Assembly: GCF_040807025.1 (NCBI RefSeq)
Contig: NC_090981.1
Span: forward strand, 44,941,317 to 45,005,316
Length of the DNA stretch: 64,000 nucleotides
Reading direction: 5' to 3'
From: Struthio camelus
Lineage: Eukaryota > Chordata > Aves > Struthioniformes > Struthionidae
Position 1 is the first letter of the stretch, and each line of letters starts with the position of its first letter. This document shows positions 22,961 to 32,715 of the stretch, one piece after another. The translations under genes were made by a program, and so were the position numbers. The notes under the pieces are model-generated. The model was not told the DNA's origin. It saw only the letters and a program-made list of their open reading frames with translations, and did no database searches.

Positions 22961-24403
22961 CATAAAGAGATAAATGATTTTTGGACAGTTAAAAGGAATA
23001 AAGGGAGAATGCTTTGTGTGCACCGCCTCATAGGGCCAAATCAGTGACACCACCATGCCTGCAGACAAGGTAGGTAGGTAGTAGAAGCAGCCCCTTGTGT
23101 AGCAGATAGCACATAGAAGACGGCTGCAGCCATAAAGAGCTATGTCTCTGTGGATTTGCAGCACAAACAGGTTTTCATATGTTACAAATGAGAGCATAAC
23201 CTGGATGCGACAATGGAAGGCTTAAACCAACATGCCTGGTTTGTCACAAAAGGTTTTTACACTTTGCACTGTTAATGTGAAAGTGATAAAATATAACAAA
23301 AATTCTCATAAAGCTGTGCGGTTTTCCTTTCATTGATCTGATAGCTGGTTTCCTAAAAACAAACGAGCACCTTTTCCTGCTTTCAAAATTCTAGATTTGG
23401 TTAAATCAAAAACATTTAACTCAATGGAATATCAGAAATGAATACATGTGAAATTTTAAATTTCATACATTTGCAATACTGCTATTTGAAGAAAACTAGA
23501 ATAACGGAAAAGAAATGCCTGTGATCATGTGTGTCAGTGACAATGTATTTTATAAATGATATATACATTATTTTCTACATAGGCTTCACAAGAAACTGTG
23601 CCTCAAATACCATCTGAACCCAAAGCAAACCATGTGCTATACTATGTCTTATGTCCATCTGTTTTTTTCTGGTTCCAGATGGGAAGATTTATAGTTTTTT
23701 TTATGCACAAGAGTTTATATGGTTTCAAAAAACCCCCAAATGATCCAGATCCTAAATAGGCATTCCAGGAAATTTCTTTCAGAGTTTAAAATACTAAATG
23801 ATCCCTCTGTTAAAATGATAGTAATAAATGCACAGGCAACATTTGGAAGATACTGTATTGTTGAATATTATGTGTTCTTCTTGAGTAAGCTTGCAGCAGT
23901 TATTACTTTTAATTAAATGTACATGCATTTGACAGTGCTGAAGGCCTTAAATCCCAAGGCTTTATTGTTATCTGTAACCCAGAGCTGCTCTGATTCAATT
24001 GAAAGAGCCCTAAACCAGAATTATGCTGACTGAAACTACTCTGGGGACCAAAAAGCATGTTTTTTTTCTCTTTCACAAGTTCAGTTTGCTCCAAGTCAAA
24101 TGGACAGATTGTACTGGGTGTATTTTTCTATTCACATCATTTAGGGCCAACTCACTGTAAGTTATGTCACTTTGAAGGAATCCTTTAGTGGCACTCCAAT
24201 GCGCAGTGCCAGAGGAATAGGTGCGTCGCCAGACAAAAATAAGCTTTGCAGAAGTCTTGGCCAGGTAATTGGTTCATAACAATATTTTAGTGATGATCCT
24301 GTCACTATTTTGTACTTGACCCATCATGTCTCTGAGGTCTCTTCATTGGCCAGTTCAAATCTCCAAGTAAAATAAAAGGAGCTAAAGGATAAAGGAAAAA
24401 AAA
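22961..24403. other. AT-rich spacer
   Basis: No supported gene. A short GGTA tetramer run occurs at about 23,068-23,082. Confidence 0.5.
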
Positions 24404-24512
24404 ATGGATTCGAAACTGAGTGGAATAATTGAAATAGTTTTAGCCATGCTGTGGATAAAGAAATAATGGACTCAGAACTAAGGGAAGTAACTGAAGGAGC
24501 TTGAGCTGTGCT
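24404..24512 (+). repeat. Diverged 62-bp tandem duplication
   Basis: Two units begin at 24,404 and 24,466. Over the first 47 bases they align without a gap at 33 identities. Of the 14 differences, 11 are transitions, and all three transversions are T in the first copy and G in the second. The GGATAAAG motif precedes both units. It underlies the internal repetition in a minus-strand open frame of 160 codons (24,324-24,806) that begins at TTG and is not supported as a gene. Confidence 0.75.
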
Positions 24513-24694
24513 AAATGCTGTCAAAAAGTTGTCAGGTTTTCTCGAAACAGCTTTGGTGACACACCTGTCTGGCTGTGACCCATATGTTGCTCCAGTCCCT
24601 TGTCTTATGGAGTAGAAAATGGTCTCACAGTAGTGGGACAATATGTACAAGTGGGAATTAAAACACAAGCAGCACATTTTTTTTTGTGCTGTAG

Positions 24695-24811
24695 ATAAAC
24701 AAGAACTAGAGGGAATTATTTTGCTGCTAAGCTCTTTGAGACGATGAACATACAGTGCTCGAAAGAGTAAGGCTTCAGCCCATAGCCAAGTCTCTACCTG
24801 CTGCAACGCAG
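24695..24811 (+). other. Interval bounded by strong splice signals, non-coding
   Basis: A T-rich tract ending in GTGCTGTAG precedes 24,695, and CAG followed by GTAAGTG, a near-ideal donor, follows 24,811. All three frames contain stops, so if transcribed it would be an untranslated or lncRNA exon. Splice motifs alone are weak evidence. Confidence 0.15.
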
Positions 24812-27800
24812 GTAAGTGAAAAGAAAGAAACTGGGGGTTTCTATAGTGAGGGAGTTAGTTAGTGTGTTACTGTGCACAGCTTTACCCCTAGGATGAACTG
24901 TCTGGTGAGCCAAACCACAGAAGAGAGGAGACAGGCGGGAAGGCCTTTTCTTAGCCTCTGGCTTGTCAATTTGCGTTTACATAGAAGAACAATTTTTGTT
25001 GACTTTCCTATCTTTATTATTTCCCCACATAGGACGCTTTTCTTTTCATCTTCAGCCACCCCAAATCAAAGTGTGTCTCCACTGCCAGCAAACCCGTGCC
25101 TGGCTCTCGCGTGGAGGTGCGTGTTCCCACGCTCCGTCTGCTTCCTTCCCCTGCAGACTTGCGCAAGGCTGATTTGAGGAGAAGCTCCATGAGTAGCAAC
25201 TGGCCCTGCCTGGCTGGTCCAGGGAGCATTAGCCAAAAAAAAGGAAGAACTCAAGTCATCCCTGCACTGCACCAGGCTATGAAGCGACCAGCACAGCAAG
25301 AAGAGAAAACCGGGCCAATCTGATGTATAATGCAATGAATACTGAGCCACCCTGCTGATGCACAGGTTGTGCTGGGTTTTATTCACTAGCAGAAGCCGGA
25401 GGTATAATCTAGCCCTGAAGAAAGAGCTCTGTGTAGCAATGTTGTCACGTGCATGGGCTGTTCGCTAGCTTGCTGTTCTTTCAGCAGGGTTTTGAATGAG
25501 TACAGCAGTGCTGTTTCTGAGTGCGCTCATACTGTGCACTCCTGCCTCCTGAAGCCCTTCTGCTAAGATACCCAGGGACAAGGGAGCTGAATTAATTTCC
25601 AGAGGCAAACGCAGGCTGAATTTGCAAACAAGCAAGGATGTCTTCCTGCGCTGGAGCTTCACAGTGAGCCGGGCCCTGTTCCCGGCAGCAACATCTGAAG
25701 GCAGAGGAGGCTCTGCCGAGGGTGCTCAGGGTGTGGGCGTACTGCGCTGTACAGACATGGCAAGGCTACAGTATCCCAACCACACAATTGCAACATTTTC
25801 TCCACCCAATAAGCCAAAGAGACAGGTATTTGGGGATTAGCTTATTTTTTTAAAGAAATCTTCTGAATGAACAAAGAAGAAAAAGGAAGGTGCAGAATGT
25901 CCGAAAGGATGCAACTTCACAAATACAAAATAAACAAAGACAGAAAAGTGCGTTGTGGAACAGGGAACTTTTGAATACTTTTCTTAATCGGAGAGAGATC
26001 AACACCACTTTTTGGCCATTGACTGTTCCCAGCATCGCTAAGAGTAGCTGGGAATTCTGTTTTAAGTAAACAGCATCTGCCATTTCCATGGGCTGTCTGA
26101 AAGTGCTGACTAGCTGGTAAAGAGATTAGCACTGTCTGACTTCTCTGCTAATAACCGATTCATTACCCAGGCTTGGCAGTGCCTTCGTAATTGTCAGTTG
26201 TAAATGCTGACATTCTTGAATATTGTTCTTCAGATATAAATAATATTTATTTGAAGGGTACTGTGGCCATTGTTTTGAACTTGCAAGTTCAGATGAGTTT
26301 TCTGAACCCTTATCTCATTGTGAAAAGAAAACAGGTCTTAGGAGAAAAGAATCAAAACAAGTTTTACCTTAGATGGCCCATCCATTTCACAGCTAATGTG
26401 TCATTATAATTGTCTCTCTTAAAAGGGCATATTTTAAGCCATACAATTGAAATTTAATAAAGTATCTTGACTGAGTTGGCCTGGGATTGGTAAAGCTGCT
26501 TCATACGGGTCTTTTGGAAAACACTGAGCAACTCTTCTGAATGCTGAAGAGTGAATTCTAAGCAGCTATGAGCAGTTCTATGACCAGAAAAAAAATTGAG
26601 AGATGGAAAATTTTAGACCATTCCAAATTCTTATCAGTAAAAATCAAAAGGGGAAAGGACACAGTTATGTTCTGTTTATGATTTGTTTATGTAGGCAATA
26701 TACTGAATAAAGGAAGTGCCTTTACTGAAATTCTCATTAAGTTTAATAATTCCGTTGTCTTTTAAATTACTCTAGGAAAAAATGTTCTCATGAAAATCAT
26801 AAGCACTTGGTTGCTTTTGACTAAAAATATCAAATAAGAGATGTGTTTTTATTCTACATCCCCCTATTTTAGTTTCTTTTTACTTTACATCTCTGCTGAA
26901 CAGATGGCAGCTAGCTCCTGACAATGATACTTCACTAGTCTTGGCAGGATGATGATGGTTCAATCAGCCATTAATCCCACAGCAGATAATGGCTGAAAGC
27001 ACCGGATCAGGCTACTCTTGTTGACCAGATTGTGCAAATCTGTATGTTTTTTTTCACGGATTCCTTTCAGAGCTTTTTAACTTGTGTCAACAAATTCAAG
27101 CATCCCTCATTTTGAGCTTCATCACAAATATTCACCCTGTTCTCAGATGATCCTCATATCTGGTGAAAAAGTCTTTGCATGCAAAATAAAAATTGCTCAC
27201 AAACAAAAAAAAAAAATCACTGCTGGGCCCGTAGCTCGTCTCGCACCTTGGAGGCAGCACTCAGCCACCCCATCGCAGGGCTACCAGGCCCACAGCTCAC
27301 CCCATGCCGTGGAGGCAGCCCTTGGCTGCAGGCGCCTTGCAGCCTCCACTCCCTCCCTGTTCTCCCATGTGGGCACCAGCTGCAAAGGAAACCAGGTTTC
27401 CAAGAGCCGGTCATGCAGACCTGATCAAGGAAGCACGTTGCCTTCACTCTACTGACTATGCATTTCTTTTTAAACTCCTTCAGGCCACCTGTCATTCAGG
27501 GGCCTTAGGTTGGCTAGAAATGGGAAAATCAGATCTGCTGACAGCGCTCAATTGGAAACACACCCCAGCTCACTCTCTCTTTGCCATGCATCCAACTTTG
27601 AAATGTTCTGCTTTTCTAAACACCATAATTTCAAGTAATTTCTTCATAGGAAAAAATAATTAGTGAGAATTAAGAAGAGCATACCATTGATCAACACTGT
27701 GATTTTCCTTCTTCTCTAAATGGGAAAAATACTCAATAATTTTGCACGCCTTGTTTCTTTCCTGACTTCTTGTATTTTACCTTTTTTCCCATGATTATCT

Positions 27801-27814
27801 GGACACTGAGCAAT
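24812..27814. other. Non-coding spacer
   Basis: No supported gene. Open frames near 25.0-25.4 kb and 27.1-27.7 kb overlap on opposite strands and follow local GC content. Confidence 0.5.
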
Positions 27815-28020
27815 CTGTCTCTCTAATGAATATAGACAGTAGCTGTAGGTGGGTAGCTGCTTATCTGCATCTTTTGCACCTCTATGTGAAATTCATTACC
27901 AGCTTATGTTACTCTGAAAGCCTCTTGGAAGGCGGTCAAAACATTTGCAAACCCGCACTGTCACTGCCTAATGAATATTGCACACAGGTCCGAATTGTGA
28001 AGTCATTATTCAGCTCTTAC
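27815..28020. promoter_or_regulatory. Possible regulatory block with paired POU-like words
   Basis: The 11-mer CTAATGAATAT occurs twice, at 27,823-27,833 and 27,968-27,978, exactly 145 bases apart, and contains the POU-like ATGAATAT. The intervening sequence is complex, repeat-free and free of simple runs. An exact 11-mer pair this close is unlikely to be random and suits a two-site enhancer. Conservation is untested. Confidence 0.28.
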
Positions 28021-28132
28021 CCTGGCAAAACTCTTCACACAGCCAGCGGCAGGGAAGGAGTTCAGGTCCGCAATTAGAGCCGTTCAGCCCCGAGCCATCG
28101 CCTCCTTGCACCAACAGTTGTGGCTTCAACAG
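28021..28132 (-). CDS. Weak candidate internal exon, 112 nt
   Basis: The minus-strand acceptor is ATTTCTCAATCAG and the donor is CCAGG followed by GTAAGAGC. The frame from the first base is open for 37 codons plus one base, reading LLKPQLLVQGGDGSGLN and then a cysteine-bearing end, CRWLCEEFCQ. It would end in phase 1, compatible with the candidate at 17,825-17,941. The plus strand is also open here (28,106-28,297), which reduces confidence. The protein is not recognised. Confidence 0.15.
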
Positions 28133-28559
28133 CTGATTGAGAAATTCCCAGATTTAGCAATTGCCTCAAAAAGTCAGGTAAACGGGTACTCCAACAAACG
28201 CACACACAAAAGAAACTGTGGAATAGGATGTTTGAACGCGCTTAGGAGTCACCTAACACTGCTCCTGTTTAAGTCAAAGGCTGAGGCTTACCACTAGGCT
28301 CAAAGCAGGCGAAGGTAATCCGAGGCATTCAAAAATCCCCCCTGGTTGAGCAAGGGCGGCTTAGCAATCCTGTTGAATCACCTTCCTGATTTTAGCCTGG
28401 CTCAACAGACTTCTGTCAGCACCTGTGAAAACAGCAAAAATAAATAAATAAATAAGATAAAAAGGCAAAACAAAAAAGCAGCAGCATTGAGCTATGCATA
28501 GAAAATATTAACTTCCTTAGGCCATGCTGTAAAATGGAGAAGAGAGGTGAGGAGCCTCC
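28133..28559. other. Spacer with an (AAAT)n run
   Basis: A short AAAT tetranucleotide repeat lies at about 28,437-28,454. Otherwise nothing is recognised. Confidence 0.5.
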
Positions 28560-29370
28560 CCCACAACACTGCGCCCATGAGCATTTCCCACAGAGCTGCT
28601 GGTGGTGGCTGCCTGCCACCAGAAACCTTGTGTCGCGGGACGCCCGCACCCGCACCCTGGGGCCTGGAGCAGAGCAACACAAAGCTACGTTCCTACTTCC
28701 CCCTTGGGAGGCAGAAGAGGACGAGATACTGGGATTTGCCATCGGCTGTTTGCTAGCAGCGTTCAGTCTGCATCCCTTTGGTTCAGCCTGGCATGTCGCT
28801 GTCCTCCCGAAGCAGTCCCCGGATGAGCTGTGGTCCTGTTCCCGCGCCGAGGGCTTGCCTGGGTGCTCCCACTGCACTGGGTGCTCCCAGAGAAGGAGCC
28901 CACTGCCTCCCACCCCCATATGCAGAACCTTGCTGCAATAGCAAAGTTTAGGTCTTGACTGGGACGTTCCCAAAGTTTAAGGCTATTTGGTCCCCAAGTT
29001 TTGGCATAAACGTATTTTCTTTCTTTTTTAATACATCTCACCAACATATATGGCCCCTCTGAAATATCCACCCTAGTCAAGGGCCTGCCCACATAAAGTC
29101 AAGGCCAGATTTTCCCCACACACTTTTCCTGGCTTCAGCTGAGCAAAGGAAACAAGCATCCCCCATAAAGCCTGGGATGCAGCCAGTGAAGCGCTCCCCG
29201 GGGTCCCACAGCTGTGCCCAAGAGAGAAACTGCGGGACGCAGCCTCGGCGTAACCCGGCGGGAGCTGCACCTGCCCCTCGCCAGGAGACAGGCAGCGTAG
29301 GGGTCAGATCCCATCACCCCCGGGCAGCTGGTGCCGTGCGACGGGAGAGGGCTGCCCACTCAAAGGCTGA
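28560..29370. other. Two GC-rich, CpG-bearing patches
   Basis: Patches at about 28,560-28,930 and 29,170-29,370 are GC-rich; the second has about 14 CpG in roughly 165 bases. Between them the sequence is AT-rich. Several open frames run through on both strands, including a 185-codon minus frame at 28,416-28,973, which is explained by composition. Short CpG islands or GC-rich exons of an unrecognised transcript are alternatives. Confidence 0.4.
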
Positions 29371-30539
29371 CGCCAGCCTCATGAAAACGGTTCAAATGTA
29401 TGTTTATGGAACAAAATGCCCCGTCTTCCCACCCCCTGGAGACGGAGGGTTATTTGATGTGTTTGTAAATAAACCTGTATTTCCAACAAGGCTGTTTCCT
29501 GTTAGGGCCTATTAAACACTATTCCTGGTGCCCTGGCTTCCTGTGTTTGAAAGACCTGAATGCTGTTTGTAATTTTTCTGTATCTAAACACCCTAACCTA
29601 AGCAATGGTTCATCTACAGCTACATGAAATAAATGTAAACAATGACAAATATACTTACAGTAACAAGTACGCAGAGAGATGACCAGAGGGTTTTTGTTAC
29701 TGGAATAAATCAAAATGGACAAGCACTCTTTGTGGAAGCCAGAAACCTTCCATAAAAACAACATTTCTATGTTTAGAAAAAAAATGAAATGAACTATAAG
29801 GAAATATTTTCATTCCATAACTTCAGAACTTTGTAATACCTGTCCTAAACCTCATTAATATAGGAAAGCATATATCAAAAAAGAGGCAAATCATATTTTG
29901 TTTATAAACAGGGCTACTATCTAAGGATTGTTTTCACAGACTTTTTGTGTGTCATGGGTTAACTTTTCTATGTCCATTATCTTCTCCTTCCTGATTCCCA
30001 GCTAGCCTTAAGTCTCTTGATATTGTAAACCTTCTGTGCACGTGGGGTTATATATCTCAGCATGATAAACAGGTGGAACAGCAAATCAAATTTTATTCCT
30101 AAGAATTTTCTTGCCATTTTACAAAGGCTTTTCCACAAGGCTTTTCTAAGAGATATATAAATACACCTGAATGAATTGCAGATTTGCCTGCAAACCTTCC
30201 AGTTCATCACCTGCAATCCCCACTGTGTGTCTGTGTAAAGCTTGTGAGCAGCTCCAGCAAGATTCGCAAAGCTGAGAACAGGACTGCTTACCAATGCGGA
30301 TGCATCCAGTGCCTGCAGAGGTCAACAGGACGCTGGAAATTTTCAATTGCTGTTGGAAATATCCTATCTGTGGATTAGTTAGGGATGTAAGTAATGTTAT
30401 CCCAGACATCTGATAGGTCCATCGTGTTTCGGTTGTGTTAGCCAAAAGTTCACGCTGTACAGCGGAAGGTCCAAGTGCCACGTGGCACATTACCTAAATT
30501 AAGTTGGCAATGTAGTGGGACAAACCCAGATCCTTCACT
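29371..30539. other. Non-coding spacer
   Basis: No supported gene. Minus-strand open frames at 29,977-30,490 have no recognised domain. Confidence 0.5.
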
Positions 30540-30780
30540 CAGATGGAAGAACATTTTGTGACATGCTCACCGATGTGATCCATGAGTATTTATAAATCAT
30601 TCATAGACTGAGAACAATTTTCTGCTGGAATTCATGACTCATTTGGAATAGGAGCAAAATTCAAAGATTTCATAATCTGTTTACAAACAATCTGAAAACA
30701 GTGAAAGCAATCAAAATAATCTGTATGCATCCATTGCAAATTATTAGGTCACAATTAACTGAACATGCATTGATAGTTTC
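30540..30780. promoter_or_regulatory. Possible regulatory block with palindromic forkhead site
   Basis: TGTTTACAAACA at 30,678-30,689 contains the forkhead core TGTTTAC and, on the other strand, TGTTTGTAAACA, giving two overlapping FOX sites. The region around it is AT-rich and repeat-free. Function is inferred from the motif only. Confidence 0.25.
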
Positions 30781-30990
30781 AAGTTCAGTTTTGAAACAAA
30801 TCACAGCCTTAAAGACTAGAATTCTCTTCCACTTGGTTTTGCACTAAATTGGTTATGTTGACAAGGACCAAGTAAGGTGAAAATATTTAAATGTCATTGC
30901 ATAAAATAATCAATGAATAAAATATGCTTAAATGGAAATCGCATACATGTTTCACTTCTTTCAATTATTTTTGTCACACATAAATATAAT

Positions 30991-31055
30991 GAAATCCTGG
31001 CTCTGTTGAGGTCATTGTGAGTTTTACTGCTGACTTCAATGGGGCTCAGGATTTC
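30991..31055. repeat. Short inverted-arm repeat, ancient sauropsid family
   Basis: The left arm GAAATCCTGGCTCTGTTGAG plus GTCA (30,991-31,014) and the right arm TGACTTCAATGGGGCTCAGG plus ATTTC (31,031-31,055) are reverse complements at roughly three quarters of positions with one gap, around a 16-base centre. It matches a repeat whose arms read GAAATCCTGGCCCCATTGAAG in less diverged copies and which is abundant in bird, crocodilian and turtle DNA. The structure is that of a non-autonomous, MITE-like element. I cannot give the database name with certainty. Confidence 0.62.
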
Positions 31056-32539
31056 CTTCCAACAACTGATTAGTGAGAAGGTCAAATTTCACACAGAAGA
31101 CTAAATACAGCCGTTAGATCTTGGCATTATGAACTCTTCAGTCTTCATATTGTTGAATGGTTATGATTTGGCATTGTATGTCTTTTGTGTGCTGTGTGAG
31201 CATGCTTATTTTTTTCAGATCTCTCAAACAAATCAGTAAGATGGGAGTGAAGTTAAGTTAAACAAAAGCAGTTCATCACAAGTTTAGGGGCATTGAATAC
31301 CATGTCCAGGAATGAATGGGTACAAATATGTGCCTGGAGTATCATGCAGGAGGCATATACAGAAAAAAAAATTTTTTCTGAAGGGGAATATGCTCAAGCT
31401 TGGATGTGCACAAATTACCAACATTTTTTTTCCAGACAGTTCAGATCATTTTACTTCCCACCTTGGGCAGCTACTTCTTAGGAGGGACAAGGTTCCATTT
31501 TACACTAACAAAAATAGCTTTTCCTGTAAAATCAGTAACACTGTCCAGTTAAACTATCCTATGTGTCAAGTATTAGAAATATCACTAGAAGCCCTCAGTT
31601 CCTTTCCTTGTTTGTCCTTGTTCTTTCTATCTCAAATACATTGAGTCTTATGAGGTGGTCTTTTCTCCACACAGGCCTGAGTAGCAACTTCCCAGGTTTC
31701 ATCATACTTGCAACGTATGAGTCACCTCACCTAATGTTTTCAGGTAAAACAATTGACCTAATTTCCTGGCAATAAGTGTAATGCTTACTCCTATTTAAAT
31801 GTCTGAAAGTTTGCACTCACGTCTGACTTCAGAGGAATGTCAAAAACCTTTGGGGAAGAGCAGCTCTCAAAAGGAGGGTGGGAAATGAATAAAAACGAAT
31901 GGCCCTTTCCCCTCAAAATAGCCCCTTTCCCCCCCAGCCCTGCTTCCACGGGAGCAGGAGCAGCCAGCCCAGATGCTTGCATTCCTCCATGCTGTTTTCT
32001 GTCTGATCTCCACTTCTTTCTTCACCCAACACTTCTTCATCAGGTGACACGAGGCATTTTTCCCACCTGCCGAGAGGCACTGTGTCCTCTCTGGTTTGTG
32101 GGAAGACATTATATACTTGAGACATATCTGTATCTGAAGGCAATAGTCACCTTTCTGTGACTGTTTTGTATTCAGAAAATGGTGCACGACGGGCATAATA
32201 TGGGGGGTTGTGACTGAAATTTGAGTTGCTGAAAATGGAAATGAATCTCTTTAGACCGTGTCTGACCACCTGACCAAGGGCTACATTAGAAAATAGCCTC
32301 AAAGAATTAAATCAAAGTCCAGTGAGAAAAATACTGAGCCTCATCACCTCTGTGAGGCTATAGGATAGAACAGGTGGCCTAAAACTGACAAATGCGGATA
32401 GCTTAATGCCTCTCTCACCAATTATTTTTACTATCTTTACTAGTTTTACATAGAGCAAAAAAAATAGTCATGCAAGGTCTCAGAAAAACATCTGAAACCG
32501 ACATCTTGATGTTGAAATTGTAATCATATATCTTTAATA
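31056..32539. other. AT-rich spacer
   Basis: No supported gene; opposing open frames at 31,312-31,644 and 31,837-32,196 show no domain. Confidence 0.5.
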
Positions 32540-32569
32540 TTTTCTGAGAATAAATACTTTCTCAGAAAA
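32540..32569. repeat. Perfect 11-bp inverted repeat, 8-base loop
   Basis: TTTTCTGAGAA (32,540-32,550) and TTCTCAGAAAA (32,559-32,569) are exact reverse complements. The stem is too short for a microRNA precursor. Confidence 0.85.
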
Positions 32570-32685
32570 CATTTTTCTTACTGAATTTTTAAAGGTTCTA
32601 TGTCACTGCTATAGGAATGCTGGAGAACAGGGACATTTCCATTTTCATACCCAGAATTCTGAGAAGTAAGTTTTCAGCTGTTCAA

Positions 32686-32715
32686 AGTCCTTGCTGTTGA
32701 AGTCCTTGCTGCTGA
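32686..32715 (+). repeat. 15-bp tandem duplication
   Basis: AGTCCTTGCTGTTGA and AGTCCTTGCTGCTGA are adjacent and differ at one base (T to C). Confidence 0.85.

Noticed and set aside
24324..24806. 160-codon minus-strand frame as a gene
   Set aside because: It starts at TTG. Its internal amino acid repetition is explained by the 62-bp DNA duplication, and no domain is recognised.
28001..28297. Plus-strand frame with QQLWLQQLIEKF, faintly like the helix of parathyroid-hormone family peptides
   Set aside because: Only a few hydrophobic positions coincide, the diagnostic N-terminal residues of that family are missing, there is no signal peptide exon, and the donor is mediocre. Chance is the better explanation.
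32540..32569. Hairpin as a microRNA precursor
   Set aside because: An 11-bp stem is far shorter than a microRNA precursor stem.
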